DNA from: Telmatactis stephensoni
Lineage: Eukaryota > Cnidaria > Anthozoa > Actiniaria > Isophelliidae
Direction: 5' to 3'
DNA length: 64,000 nt
Assembly (NCBI GenBank): GCA_029948255.1
Contig: JALIZF010001794.1
Coordinates: forward strand, 726,117 to 790,116
Shown: piece by piece, positions 1 through 11,697 of the stretch
Layout of the letters: every line of letters starts with the position of its first letter
Numbering within the stretch: position 1 is the stretch's first letter
Position numbers and translations under genes: made by a program
Notes under the pieces: model-generated
The model's input: only the letters and a program-made list of their open reading frames with translations
Told to the model about the DNA's origin: nothing
Databases searched by the model: none

Positions 1-129
1 ATATATATATATATATATAATTTAACTTTAAATAAAGCAAAATTGCTTTCAGAGTGCTCAATAGTTTGAGAACTAGAGCTTAATAATTATTTCTAGACAG
101 ACAAATCAACAAAAGATACAAAGAGGCAT

Positions 130-188
130 GTTTATTACTATATAGTTTCGTACCGCACAAAAATTTGTACGGCACTCGTCAGATAAAC
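130..188 (-). ncRNA. Hammerhead ribozyme, PLE family C
   Basis: Read on the minus strand: stem I GTTTAT paired with ATAAAC (6 bp), core CTGACGA, stem II of about 9 bp starting GTGCCGTAC, core GAAA, a 2-bp stem III closed by a four-base loop, and cleavage triplet GTA. This is the minimal type I architecture known from Penelope-like elements. Position 7 of the core is C, which hammerheads tolerate. Confidence 0.8.
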
Positions 189-213
189 AGCCTAAAATTA
201 CAACGGCTTTGCT

Positions 214-272
214 GTTTATCTGACGAGTGCCGTACAAATTTTTGTGCGGTACGAAACTGTATAGTAATAAAC
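214..272 (+). ncRNA. Hammerhead ribozyme, PLE family C
   Basis: Mirror copy of the motif at 130-188 on the opposite strand. Stem I is 214-219 with 267-272, core CTGACGA 220-226, stem II 227-252, GAAA 253-256, stem III CT/AG with loop GTAT, cleavage predicted after GTA at 264-266. All conserved core positions are present. Confidence 0.82.
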
Positions 273-309
273 ATGCCTCTTTGTATCTTTTGTTGATTTG
301 TCTGTCTAG

Positions 310-311
<2 letters not shown>

Positions 312-364
<53 letters not shown>
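312..364. repeat. (TA)n microsatellite
   Basis: Uninterrupted TA dinucleotides. Separates the PLE terminus from the left inverted end of element A, so either element could have used the tract as its TA target. Confidence 0.95.
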
Positions 365-367
<3 letters not shown>

Positions 368-450
368 TCGATTGCAGAAAGGTTGTAGTTTACGTTTATA
401 CCAATATACCAATATCTAATGAGATGCATAAATATCTAATGAGATGCATG
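365..450 (+). repeat. Left terminal inverted repeat of element A
   Basis: Identical over 86 bp to the reverse complement of 11615-11700. Contains two direct repeats of a 19-20 bp unit (ATATCTAATGAGATGCATR) at its inner side, a DR-in-IR layout seen in some Tc1 relatives. Confidence 0.88.
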
Positions 451-993
451 ACGTATGTAAGGACATTGATAACAAAGACTGACAGTCGTCTTTTAAAATC
501 AATCAAAACTGCTTCAACAGTTTCCAGGAAAGCTTTGGTAGAGTTATTATAGCTCAATGATTCTTATTATTCACATAATATCAATAAAATTTGGCTAAGC
601 AACGTTCAATAATAAGTCCAGTAAATAATTGTTATAGTACAAAAGTATGGTAGGAGTAAAAATATTTGAAGTATAAGAATCAGAAAGGTTTTGATAAACT
701 TCATCATGAAATACTTTTACAACGTTTTGAGAAAAATAAATTAAAATATTGGTTTAGATGGTCTGTCATAAGTCTGCTGTTGCAATTCATATTATTTTTC
801 AATGGGTATCCGTGAAGGTCAAATTAACTGCAGCTCACGGCAAATATATCGAAGCATTGGGCAGCAACTCCTAATTCCGATTATTTGCGAGATATCGAAA
901 CCATTTATTGATACGTTAGAAAAATTGACATCTAATATAAAAATTGCTAACTTGCATGTCAAGCTGTTTTCATGTAATGCACTGTGCTGTAAA
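451..993. other. Subterminal region of element A, no gene
   Basis: AT-rich sequence between the left end and the first nested MITE. No coding frame, RNA or repeat was recognised. Confidence 0.5.
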
Positions 994-1157
994 GGCGCTG
1001 TTACACTGTGCAATTTTCCCAGCAACTTGTCTCGCAACGGCGTTTCAAAACAAGTTGCAGAGAAAATTATTGCGCTGTTACATTGTGAAATTTTCCATAG
1101 CAACTTGCAATATTTTTGGCCAGTCTGCTGGGAAAAATTGCACAGTGTAACAGCGCC
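994..1157. mobile_element. Short MITE, GGCGCTGTTACAC ends
   Basis: 164 bp with inverted ends GGCGCTGTTACACTGTG. Flanked by TAAA on the left and TTAA on the right. The longer sister copy at 2318-2546 has TTAA on both sides, so the family probably targets TTAA (Kolobok or piggyBac-like) and this copy has one mutated flank. A 3-bp TAA reading with AGGCGC ends is possible too. Confidence 0.75.
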
Positions 1158-1321
1158 TTAACTCCGAACTATATGGAGTATAATACCAGCGCAGCACAAT
1201 TCCAAGATACACGAAGCTATCACTTATAATTGGTCTTTTCACACTTTCTGGATGTTTTGCAAATGAGAATTTGTCACCTTACCACGCGCGCTGCTTACGA
1301 CAATTAGTTTTCGTCAGAAAA

Positions 1322-4300
1322 ATGGCAGACGACGACGTGCAACAACTCACTGTTGAGCTGAGAGTCATAGATCAGAAGAAAAAGAGTAGTTATAAAACTA
1401 GTAATCTTAAAAATTTTCCTCTAACTGAGACCCTCGATGGATTTCGACAAGCGGTGGAAAAAGAATTACCACACATAAAGGCTGATTCGAACTACGACAT
1501 TGGCTATTTTGGAATGAAGAACAAAAAATTCTGGGTTAATACCTCGGCTCAGTTGGCTGAGGCCTACGCAATGGCAACAAACGGATTTGCACTGTGGATA
1601 GATCCACATAGTCGACAACAACAACAATCCACAGTTGCAAACGACTCGAACAACGTCAACAACAAAGGAACAAAGAGTAAGTAAAGATTGCATTAGTTCT
1701 TCGCAATTCGCACCCTATCGCTCTACATTTTACAAAACCGTACTTGGAACTGGAGATAAATAGCTGCGACGTCAAATATTTTTTCCACCTTTGAACGTAC
1801 AATTTCACAAAGAACACGTATAATATGCAATAGAACGTGAAAAGCATGAGACCATATTCAGTCAGTAACAATGGCTTTCCGTTGCCATGTCACGCGTTCG
1901 CCGTCCAAGTCAAAAATTTGCAATAACAACGGCAAATAATTTATTAGGCGACTAGCATGTCATGATGTGACATTTTACCCGTCACTTGCCAGTTTATTAT
2001 TCGGCAGATTTAGGCTAGCCGTAAAGCTCGCCAAATTACAGCGTGACTGGCTCGCTGAAATACTCGACTAATAACCTGTATATTTGTTAGTCAACTAGCC
2101 TAATAGCGATACGGCTTTATGAAATATTCACTTGTCACTTATATTTTGGCTTCCCTATATAAAAAAGGCGCGCTATATTGCGTTACTCCGGCGAAAAATA
2201 CACTGATATAGGTTATTAGTCGACTAGCCAACTAATACGCCTGTAAGTCTTTTACGAGTCACGCTGTAATATCGTGAACTGCCCCGACCATGTCGACAAA
2301 ACTCAAGTACCTTTTAAGGCGCTGTTACACTGTGCAATTTTTCCAGCAACTTGTCTCGCAACGGCGTTTCAAAACAAGTTGCAGAGAAAATTATGGCGCT
2401 GTTACACTGTGCAATTTTCCCCAGCAATTGACCAAAAATATTGCAAGTAATATAAATATAAATATTGCCATAATTTTCTCTGCAACTTGTTTTGAAATGC
2501 CGTTGCGAGACAAGTTGCTGGAAAAATTGCACAGTGTAACAGCGCCTTAAAAGATCATTTCCAACATTTCTGACGAACATCGCATCTACTACCACCCCAC
2601 CCCACCTCAAAAATCTACTGATCCTTGATGCTGGGACTCCGACCTGTATCCAATGTAACCGATACATTGACTTTTAACAGGACCTTTCTCTAATGAAGAT
2701 ACTAAAGAAGAACAGATACATATAGCCATGGAAGAGCTTAAGAAAATACACGGCCAAAAGCATACCGAATACCAATATCGGATGTGGGCCGAAATGGTGG
2801 TAAGTGCAGTCTTTTTTAACTGATGTCCAGAGACCCATTTTACCTCGTTGTACAAATGAAATGAAAGCCAAATGCTAACTATTTCTGTGGTTCGCGCTCA
2901 ACGAAAAACGTCATAATTAAGGTGGCTCGACTGGGTTTTGTTTTGGTCGTCAAGCATCTCCATTGTCCAGTTTATTTTCTGAACTTGTGAATTCCGATAT
3001 ATGCCACTCTTGTTTGCCTTTTGTAAACCTTCCAAGTGGCTACGAGTATGATAATTTGAAACAGCAATTTCAATGGCTTGTATTAAAATAACAAAGGATG
3101 AGTGCAACAAGCGGAATCGGAATTCACAAGTTCAGAAAACAAACTGGACAATGGAGATGCTTGACGACCAAAACATCGTCAACGCGAAGTAAGCGGCCTA
3201 AAAATTTACGTTTTTATAATTTATTTTGGATATCTTACAATGCTTCAATGGCCATGAAATGTGTAGGATTAAGAAACAACTTGGTGAAAATGCTGATACT
3301 GAAGTTAGAAAAAAATATATCGAGCGAATCTTAAGTTTTCTAGCTTTTTATAAAGATAAGTGAAATGATAAACAAAAGATGAAAAGGCGCACCTCTATCA
3401 ACGTGACCTAACTTCATATTTCTCAAAATCGTGCTGCGCAATTTTGTTCTACTTTTCCAAACGAACAGTTATTGAATGTGTCGACAATATGAGCTCAGAA
3501 AAAGCTTTTTCCGAGACCTAAAAGTAAGGTTTTCGGCCAAGTATACTGAATGCTTGGAATTGTTTACTTTTTTGATGCATAAAAGTTCAAGCGCGTTTTA
3601 TTCAAAAACGCTTCCATAGAAATCGTTGAAGCTGAGTAAGAGTGCAGAACTTGATCCCGATTTTATGAACCAATAAATGCGGTTTTGTACAAAGATCTAG
3701 TTTTTCCAAAAAATCAGGTTTATGAAAATCGCCATGGCGCCACTATAAATTATTGAAAACTCCGATCAAAATGATTTAAACGTCAAAAGAAACTTTAATC
3801 TATCTCTAGACTTGTTGTGGAATTTTTTTTTGAAATTAGGTTTTTTGCCGCGACGCATTTTGCGATCAAACAGCGGAGGTGCGCCTCAAACAAAACCCAG
3901 TCGAGCCACCTTAAGGAGGCTTCCTACAATTTTTCTAGACAAAAGTGCTCGGCCGGTCAACTTGAAACGGCTGTAGTTCTTACATGAAAGCACCCACAGT
4001 TATGACCTTTCGTTCACTTACTACATAAAGACTGAAGTTTTTAATGGTATGTGTTTTGTTTACATCGAGATTACCATAGCGACGAAACGATGACGTCACC
4101 GTTTTAGATTCCAAGCAATTTTACGCGTTTTTCGACCTAAACTTTTAAAAGGACAAACAAGACATTTGACTTTGCCTAGCAGCATACCAATTTGGGAGAA
4201 ATTCGTATAGACAGATTTTGAATTATTCGAGGCGCAATTTTTTAACCCCCAAAATCACAATTTCTAGTCTTCGCGATCGATTCCATAATTTTAAAAGCAA

Positions 4301-6158
4301 AGCAGCATGACAACTCTTCGACTGTCCAAATGTTTTCAAATATCAGACTACTTCTCTACGAAGTTGCACGTGAGAAAGTGCTTTGGATCTCCGTCAGCAT
4401 ACGTCCATTTAGACATGAAATTGGGCGAAATTTTGTCCAAATTTATACACAAAGCGTTTAGTGCTCCTAAAGAAAAATTTCTCGGTCAACTGTTTTCTCC
4501 CTTTGGTGAGTAGAACTTTAGTATATTTGCAATAAACTGTCCAATTGAAGCTTTCAAAGGTACTGAAATATAATTTCAAAGTTGAGTATATTCGGTGTAA
4601 CTTAGCGCAGCAAGATTCTAGGTTCAAGTTGTTGTTTTGATTCTCACAATCCTGCATGCAGGCATGCTTCAGGATGCTAATTATAGGCAATGGTCACCAT
4701 GGCGTGACACGCTACTTCACTAGAGTTGTCATGCTGTTTTGTTTTTAAAATTATGGAATCGAAGACTAGAAACTGTGATTTTTGAAGAAATATGCTATAC
4801 GCAGAGCACGCGTACGGAAACGCAGTAGTGAAGTAGCGCGTCACGCCATGGTGACCATTGCCTCGAATTAGCATACTGAAGCATGCCTGCATGCAGGAAT
4901 GTGAGAATGAAAACAACAACTTGAACCTAGAATCTTGCTGCGCTAAGTTACACCGAATATACTCAACTTTGAAATTTTATTTCAGTACCTTAGAAAGCTT
5001 CAATTGAATCGGCGTTTGGACAGTTTATTGAAAATATACTAAAGTTCTACTCACCAAAGGGAGAAAACAGTTGACCAAGAAATTTTTCTTTAGGAGCACT
5101 AAACGCTTTGTGTATAAATTTTGATAAAATTTCGCCCAATTTCATATCTAAATGGACGTATGCTGACGGAGATCCAAAGCACTTTCTCACGTGCAACTTC
5201 GTAGAGAAGTAGTCTGATATTTGAAAACATTTGGACGGTCGAAGAGTTGTCATGCTGCTTTGCTTTTAAAATTATGGAATCGAAGACTAGAAATTGTGAT
5301 TTTGGGGGTTAAAAAATTGCGCCTCGAATAATTCAAAATCTGTCTATACGAATTTCTCCCAAATTGGTATGCTGCGAGGCAAAGTCCTAAATATTAACGT
5401 CTTGTTTGTCCTTTTAAAAGTTTAGGTCGAAAAACGCGTAAAATTGCTTGGAATCTAAAACGGTGACGTCATCGTTTCGTCGCTATGGTAACCTCGATGT
5501 AAACAAAATACACACCAATAAAAATTTCAGTCTTTATGTAGTAAGTGAACGAAAGGTCATATCTGTGGGTGCTTTCATGTAAGAACTACAGCCGTTTCAA
5601 GTTGACCGGCCGAGCACTAGAAAAATTGTAGGAAGCCTCCTTAAGCAAGGGTGCACGGTACTTGTTTTGAGGAAGAGTAGCTTTAAGGCCGATGTTACTC
5701 TTTAGATATTCATATTAAAATCTTGCAGTTTCATTGGGACAATAGTAATACAAGATTTGTTACCAACAGATAATCGGCTCACACGACACATATGAACAGC
5801 CCCCACCTCTGCCAATGTTTGGAGGTTTCGGGGCCAAAAGACCTCGAAAAGAAAGCATGGCAGATGTGGTAACAAATGCTGCTCAAGCAGTGGCCAAAGC
5901 ATTTGCCACTCCATCAACAGTTCAGGTACGTAGATAGATATTGGTCGTGCATGCATGTGGTAACTTATTGCTTTATAACAATTCTGTTTTAATTTCTGTT
6001 TCTTCTGTTTCATATCCAAGGGCTCTTCAGGATCTAATGAATCTAGAAATGAGATTTTAAGGCAGTTGAAAGAGCTTCATGAACTAAAGCAAATCGGTGC
6101 GATAAGCGAAGCGCAGTTCCTGGAGAAACAAGCACTTTTTCTTAAGGATTTGAAATAA
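1322..6158 (+). CDS. Accessory protein of element A, SHOCT-like C-terminus
   Basis: Four exons inferred from splice signals and a continuous frame: 1322-1676, 2681-2799, 5770-5925 and 6021-6158, totalling 768 nt for a 255-aa product. The ATG at 1322 has a good context (AAAAATGG). The N-terminal roughly 100 residues form a compact domain with motif YDIGYFG near residue 60 and an AYA...ALWIDP end; its pattern recalls a beta-grasp/PB1-like fold, which is inference. A proline-rich then KRPRK stretch follows. The last exon encodes ILRQLKELHELKQIGAIS-EAQFLEK, a helix-turn-helix tail like SHOCT domains. The gene in element B (27422-28258, minus) shares the DIGYFG domain and an equally long last exon. 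Convergent with the transposase. Introns hold TTAA elements. Function unknown; a transposition partner is likely. Confidence 0.72.
1677..2317. other. Intron 1 of accessory gene, left part
   Basis: Starts GTAAGTAAAG. Contains several copies in both orientations of a short motif resembling TTAGTCRACTAGCC (around 1940-2110 and 2210-2240), but no gene. Confidence 0.4.
2318..2546. mobile_element. MITE with TTAA flanks, GGCGCTGTTACAC ends
   Basis: 229 bp flanked by TTAA at 2314-2317 and 2547-2550. Same family as 994-1157, but the arms fold over most of their length around a core near 2440-2470 rich in AATATAAATA. Non-coding; the short frames across it are artefacts of the palindrome. Confidence 0.8.
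2921..3910. mobile_element. TTAA-flanked non-autonomous element 1
   Basis: 990 bp with inverted ends GGTGGCTCGACTGGGTTTTG, flanked by TTAA at 2917-2920 and 3911-3914. A subterminal inverted pair (about 2943-3000 with 3115-3175) gives a second hairpin at the left. No transposase. TTAA targets fit Kolobok or piggyBac. It lies in the second intron of the element A accessory gene. Confidence 0.8.
3915..5640. mobile_element. TTAA-flanked giant palindrome element 2
   Basis: 1726 bp flanked by TTAA (3911-3914, 5641-5644), ends GGAGGCTTCCTACAATTTTT. The two halves are reverse complements over roughly 700-780 bp each, around a centre near 4700-4860. The first TTAA is shared with element 1. The 68-codon frames at 4307-4513 and 5047-5253 are mirror images and not clearly genes. 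Probably a foldback derivative of a Kolobok-like element. Confidence 0.82.
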
Positions 6159-6585
6159 TCTATTGTTATTCTTAAGGAATTGGAAGAAAATTTATAACTT
6201 CTATGTTGTTGTTTACTTACAAACGATATTTTTCATTGAAATAATATAGACAGCTAAATTAGTCTTTGAGTTCAGTTTAATTTACTGCTTTCGTTCGATA
6301 GTGTATGTACATTCATCCCTAAAAATGTATGATATCTATTTTCTTGCTCAAAAAACGGAATTGTTCACTGATAGATACAGAACAGGATGATCTTACTAGT
6401 CCACACCTGCATCTATATGTAATCGACTTAATTATTGTTTCCTTGGATAGAGCCAGACCAATTTTTGTCTGACCACATACATGGCCATTTTTGGGGATGA
6501 CTGTAGTGTGAAAAATGTAGAGTGTATATTTGATATATAATACAAACAACAGGCTAAATTCTAACAAACAGACAGTGATTGTTAA

Positions 6586-7066
6586 GTACGAGACGTTTTT
6601 GTCAACACGGATGTTGCGCATACGTTTTTGTTTGTGCGCACGCCGTCATATATAAATGAAATCTAGTGTAGAAATAGAAAACCGGAGGCAGCGTGCTATG
6701 TAGAAGCACACAGGCATTGTAAGAAGACGAGAGAAGTGTTCTCCACACTTCTCGAGTCTTCTAACAATTCCCAAGTGCTTCTATGACTCAACATAGCACT
6801 GCTGCCGAGTTTTCTATTTCTTTTATGAAATACAATTGAAGTTTTATTTTATTTTATTTTTTCGTTGGAGAAAGTTTGAAAATGTGCTGTGTGTTGCCAT
6901 ACGTCCTTTGGCCAATCAGAGCGCGCGTTATATCATAGTTATTTTGTAAAACGTGAAAAAGCCTCAACTGACGTCATTCTAGCGAGAACGGGAACCTCAT
7001 CTATGACGGCGCACGCACGGTGAAAAACATACGCGGGACGTCCATGTTGACAAAAACGTCTCGTGC
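6586..7066. mobile_element. TTAA-flanked non-autonomous element 3
   Basis: 481 bp flanked by TTAA at 6582-6585 and 7067-7070, ends GTACGAGACGTTTTTGTC with about 65 bp of imperfect inverted repeat. Contains an inner palindrome (about 6663-6836) with arms AGAAATAGAAAAC and a G/C-richer core, perhaps a second nested MITE. Confidence 0.78.
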
Positions 7067-7070
7067 TTAA

Positions 7071-8239
7071 CCTCCCTATAATAAATCAGAGCAGGAACGG
7101 CCACGAGGTAATAATGCTGTCAGTAACTGTTTTGTTTGTTTTAGTGTTTGTTTGTTCATTCGACAAGCCTCGCCCTGTAGCCATTCCGCCCTAGACCCGC
7201 TCATACAGATAATCGTCACGATAACACGGTCATTGGCCAAATGTATACAGCTGGATTGTTGTTTTTGTTTTTGTTTTCAGTTTAAGAAAACAAGGTTAAC
7301 GTTCAGAAGATCTGAATTTTACATCTGAATACATCTAATTCCACAATGGTAGACACTTGTGTAGGGACTCATGTTTAAGTATAAAAAACGTTAGTATATG
7401 CAGAAACATACAATTGCAACCCTGCCCCTAATTTCTCCTACCGTTGTTTTCTCTTTATCCTGCATAACAATGAATATTGATATTTGATGTTTTGATTTTA
7501 TGCTAATGATTGTCACTGCCGTCGCCACTTTGGAATAAGGTGTATCTGACATCTATGACTGAGTAATTAGCTGGAATTTTTAGCATACAAAAAGCCGAAC
7601 GATGTCGGTTGTTGTTAAATTGGAATATAAGTGACTGAGAGTTTGAACTGTCATTGTGCTTTTTTATTTTCAGCATTTAATAAAAAAGCAAAATATAAAA
7701 AGAGTTCCGATGTCAGATTTCGATTTACGAATAATTGTTTGAAAACTTGTGAATAGTTGTTGAACTCGAATAATTTTAGACCTGAAGTTATATTTAGGAT
7801 TTTGAAAATTTTATACATGGTTAAAATCGGGTAGCGGTTTTTAACGTGCATGGCAAATCTTTTGATCTGTAGTTGTTACTATGGAAGACAAGCGTTTCAA
7901 TTTGTTCTCTTTTCTCTTCCACAAAAACTGAAATGCAGTCATTCCAGACATACTCATGTCTGTGGCATGGGCAGTAACAACGTTGCATAGAAAGATCTTA
8001 GATGCACGTTAAAACCACCACCCCAATTGTACATTCCATTTTTTCTCGCTTTTGGGTCACGTGACCTATGGAAGTTCTCAAAGCCATGCTTAAAACTTTA
8101 AGGACCCTAAATGTCACTTCAGGTCATAAGTATATTTTTTTAGGTTTAAAGCTTGAAATAGTTATTATAGAAAATGTGTTTTCTACGATCCGGTAAAAGA
8201 CAATGCCCTTACATGCTCGAGTTGTCTTCTACATTTGCT
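7071..8239. other. Spacer between convergent genes of element A
   Basis: Lies between the 3' ends of the accessory gene and the transposase gene. AT-rich, with T/G-rich simple stretches around 7130-7290. No coding or RNA feature recognised. Confidence 0.5.
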
Positions 8240-10707
8240 CTAGTTAAGTAGAAAACACTCACGGAAATATGTCAAACAGTCCTGAGGAGTTATGTTTCCA
8301 AAGGCATTTAAAATAAAGGCAGCCTTGTTTGCAGTAGAATGAAATGCAATGTCATTCTGTCGGATGAAGTGTTTGACTTGGTGGTATGTCTGTTCAATGG
8401 GGTTAAAATCAGGACTGTAAGGTGGCAGGTACCTTAAAAGAGATCCCGAACCATAAATTGTCTCTGACACCTCCGGAACATGATGAACAGCGTGATTATC
8501 TATAAAAATGGTGATGATACAATTACGACACTGTTAACTTAATTAGATAACAGAAAGTCAAATTTTATATTCAACTTTCAGGGTTCAACTTTCAGGTACG
8601 TTTTGTCTTACCCATAACGACAACTGATCTGTTGGCCACTCCATTGTATCTGGTGAGGGTTGGAAGGAGGTTGTGTCGCAGAAAGAAGAGAAAGTTTTCT
8701 GCATTTGTGTGTTCTCCTTGAGGGAGCACCTTCACTGCTACTAAGCCATCAAGGCTTATCGCAGAAATTACAGAAAAATGTGCTCCCCCATAGATTGGAC
8801 CAATTTGAGATCTTGTTGCAGGGTAGCCCCTTGGGCTATACCCATACTGTCTTGCAAGCCTTGTATCCTTTAATAAAAAAAATAGTACATGCAGTTAAGT
8901 ACTTTCGCTACTCTAACTTTTTTGAAATTTGGCTGTAATTTTTACAATGGTTTGCCGCAAATTAGGAACTTTATACTGAATCTCTCGAAATGTTTAAGTC
9001 AGTAATTTGTGGAAGCTAGCTTATTATATGTAAAGAGACCTATGTAAGAGAGTGCAGCTAGCGGATGTCTTTTTGGCGATGTGCTTGGCGCGTATATAGT
9101 CCAGGACAATGGTGCAAAATTGTTCAAATTTGTGTAACAAGCATGAAATTTGGCACATTGATAGAGGTTCATCTCCTGAGTAACTCTAGATAAGGAACAA
9201 CGCCCAGAAATCATTTACTTACATATTGATATTTTTGGAAATAATTATCTCACAAACAATGATAAAGAACATCTAATGCTAATGCAAAAAAGGTATAATA
9301 AAGCATAACGATAAGGTAGAGTATGCTGAGTAATTTTTGATGAAGAACCCCGCCCCCTAATGACCACTTGGAGAATTATAGCTATGGAATACATCCGTTT
9401 ATCTGAAATGGATACAAAAGTTTTTTCTTCATGTGGAATCAATGTCAAATCTTCCGAAATGATAGAGGCCTGGACCCAAAGTTATCCTGAATATGGAGAC
9501 ACACCTAAAAACAAGTACTTACAGTTTTATATCAATGGAATATATCGTTAAACTATCGTCGGAAATCCTATGGTTACCGCTCTTTTTCCGTCTCTGCTCC
9601 AGAACTCTGGACTCACTTCCATCTTCAATAAGAAATATCACAAGCCTTTCGTCCTTCAAATCATATCTTAAAACTCATTTGTTGAAATTAGCTTTTAATT
9701 TGTATTCAGTAGTTCTTAATTGTCTTTCCCTGCTAACAGAGGCTCACACAGACGTTAAATCACTCGAAAAGTGAGCCTCTGCCGAGCGAGGCCGTTTTCT
9801 TTGTTGCGCATGCGTTAGGTAACTAAGCAACCCCTGACGTCATTATGACGTTTCGTGTCTCGTGGGCTCGAAAAAATAAGCGGAGTTTCCAATTTGCTCA
9901 TGTGCATCATCTAATTTCCGGTTTAAACCGGATAAAACCGGTTTTCTTCGTCCACGATTGTGGACGGCGGCACAACAAAGAAAACGGCCTCGCTCGGCAG
10001 AGGCTCACTTTTCGAGTGATTTAACGTCTGTGTGAGCCTCTGTTAGCAGGGAATAATTGTCTATAACCACACCAGGGAGTATACGTGGGAGCGTGTTAGA
10101 GGAGCATACTCCTTGTATGAACCGGCCTTAAAAGTTATAACACACTTTCCCGAATCAATACAAAATATATTTGTCTTTTTTCCGTAAAATGCCCCGATCT
10201 AACGTTTAACAATTGGGTTTACTATGACGAAAATGGACGGTATATTGAAACACAAATGAAGTGTCTACTAATATCTGTTAGACTAATACCTATTTCACGC
10301 ATTAAGTGCCATCACTCTATCAGTAATCAATAATAATAAAATAACCGTTTGATAATAATTTTTATTTATTTATTATTTAGCACTAGTTGAATGCCATGGG
10401 AAAGAAAGAGAAAGAAAGGAAATTTGCATTTATAAATTGTTTAATTAGTTATTGTCTAAGTTGAAATTTTAGTATATCAAGTAGTTCTACGAATATTAAA
10501 TATCATTATCAGTTATTATTATTATTATTATTCTTCTCCTTCTTCTTCTTCTTATATTGTGTTCATTTCAAACTTTCACTTTGTTTACAAGTGTTGATCG
10601 TAGTGCATGAAACTGCGGATTACAATAATCTGGGCAATTCCCTATTTATTCAATTTCCTATAAAAATAACAATAATAATAATAATATGATGATGATGATG
10701 ATGATGA

Positions 10708-10738
<31 letters not shown>

Positions 10739-11522
10739 TATTATTACATTTTTAATTTGGAGTTATTGGAATTACCTATATCTACAAATACACAATTTTC
10801 AGCGGAGCGTTACGCATACAGGTGTAATATACTCACGTATTTGAAGAATGTCGCATTCAAAACAATGGAAGCGCGCGTGTTCATAATCAAAGTTGGACAA
10901 ACTTATAATTTGGTAGAGCTACTTACTATTCCACATTCATCGACAAATACTAGTTGTTCTGGATTGAAAACAGCAATTTGGGCTTGATAAGTTATCCTTA
11001 AATGTTCTCTTCGTCGAATTGACACCTGATGAAGCTAAGCCGGGAAAAATGACATTAAAACCGCGCTCGTAGATAATAAATATCATCAGACACTGTCTTG
11101 CGGCATGAATAAGAATACCAAATATCAAATCACCACTTCGTCATAAGCTTGAAATACCAAAATTAATAATAATTATAAGTATTATTACCTTCTTGTATGT
11201 AAAACCAAGTCGATGTACAGCGCGACATATAGTTGAAATGTGGAAGTGGTTTCCCGTTGTTCTCGCTATTTCATCGGCTATCTCTGATAGCTGGATTTCT
11301 GGCCAAAACATATTCTTCGTGTTGTATCAGGGAAGTAGATCCCTTATGCCTACCGGTTCTCCGACTATTTACGGAACCATGTGCACGGAAAAGGTGGCAA
11401 TATCGGCGAACACTTTCTGGACACATAAAGAGCATCCTCGCAATTTCTTCAAATGATTTTTTGTAAAAAAAACGGTTCCATACAGCCACCCATCTAAGAT
11501 CTTCTGAGTACGCTTTTGGCAT
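8240..11522 (-). CDS. Tc1/IS630-type DDE transposase of element A
   Basis: Four exons on the minus strand: 11522-11189, 11034-10927, 8867-8612 and 8499-8240, giving about 318 residues, near normal length. Exon 1 holds the helix-turn-helix region (FEEIARMLFMCPESVRRY). Exon 2 ends in VFVDECG with the first catalytic Asp. The second Asp is created across the last splice (VVVM-DNHAVHH). The final exon has YLPPYSPDFNPIEQTY with the catalytic Glu. Splice sites are consensus GT/AG. One frameshift in exon 1 near 11302-11310 breaks the frame, so this copy is probably inactive or contains a sequence error. The large intron 10926-8868 holds a LINE scrap and a MITE. Convergent with the accessory gene at 1322-6158. 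Confidence 0.8.
9575..9716 (+). pseudogene. LINE 3' fragment (CR1/L2-like RT C-terminus)
   Basis: One frame reads SLPSSIRNITSLSSFKSYLK followed by THLLKLAF, the characteristic last residues of CR1/L2-group non-LTR reverse transcriptases. Nothing upstream continues the ORF. Sits in the transposase intron and is followed directly by the MITE at 9726. Confidence 0.65.
9726..10053. mobile_element. MULE-type MITE with 9-bp target duplication
   Basis: 328 bp with about 90-bp inverted ends starting TTCCCTGCTAACAGAGGC. Flanked by an exact 9-bp duplication TAATTGTCT (9717-9725 and 10054-10062). Long inverted ends and a 9-bp duplication are the signature of Mutator-like elements. No ORF. Core is CpG-richer than its surroundings. 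Confidence 0.85.
10350..10756. repeat. Simple repeats (TTA, TTC, ATG units)
   Basis: Trinucleotide runs at 10508-10555 and 10660-10750 inside the transposase intron. No gene. Confidence 0.85.
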
Positions 11523-11614
11523 ATCAACGAAGAGAGAAACCCGCACAAGGAACACAACGAGTACAATTCACTATCTGGCAATCTGAAAGACCTATCGTAT
11601 GGTGATATGGTATT

Positions 11615-11697
11615 CATGCATCTCATTAGATATTTATGCATCTCATTAGATATTGGTATATTGGTATAAACGTAAACTACAACCTTTCTGCAATCGA

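Larger units (their letters stand above)
1..310. mobile_element. Penelope-like element termini, inverted pair
   Basis: Positions 95-190 and 211-310 are near-perfect reverse complements, so two copies of the same PLE terminus face each other. The left copy matches the segments at 15249-15440 and 20400-20600, and carries the AGAGTGCTC motif at 51-59 that recurs near PLE ends here. There is no coding sequence left. Each arm contains a hammerhead-type ribozyme fold. Both outer sides run into (TA)n. PLEs are known to carry hammerhead motifs and often occur as inverted partial copies; the assignment to this family is by sequence match within the window. Confidence 0.75.

Noticed and set aside
4307..5253. 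68-codon frames on both strands as genes
   Set aside because: Mirror images in a palindromic element; no domain and no splice or start evidence.
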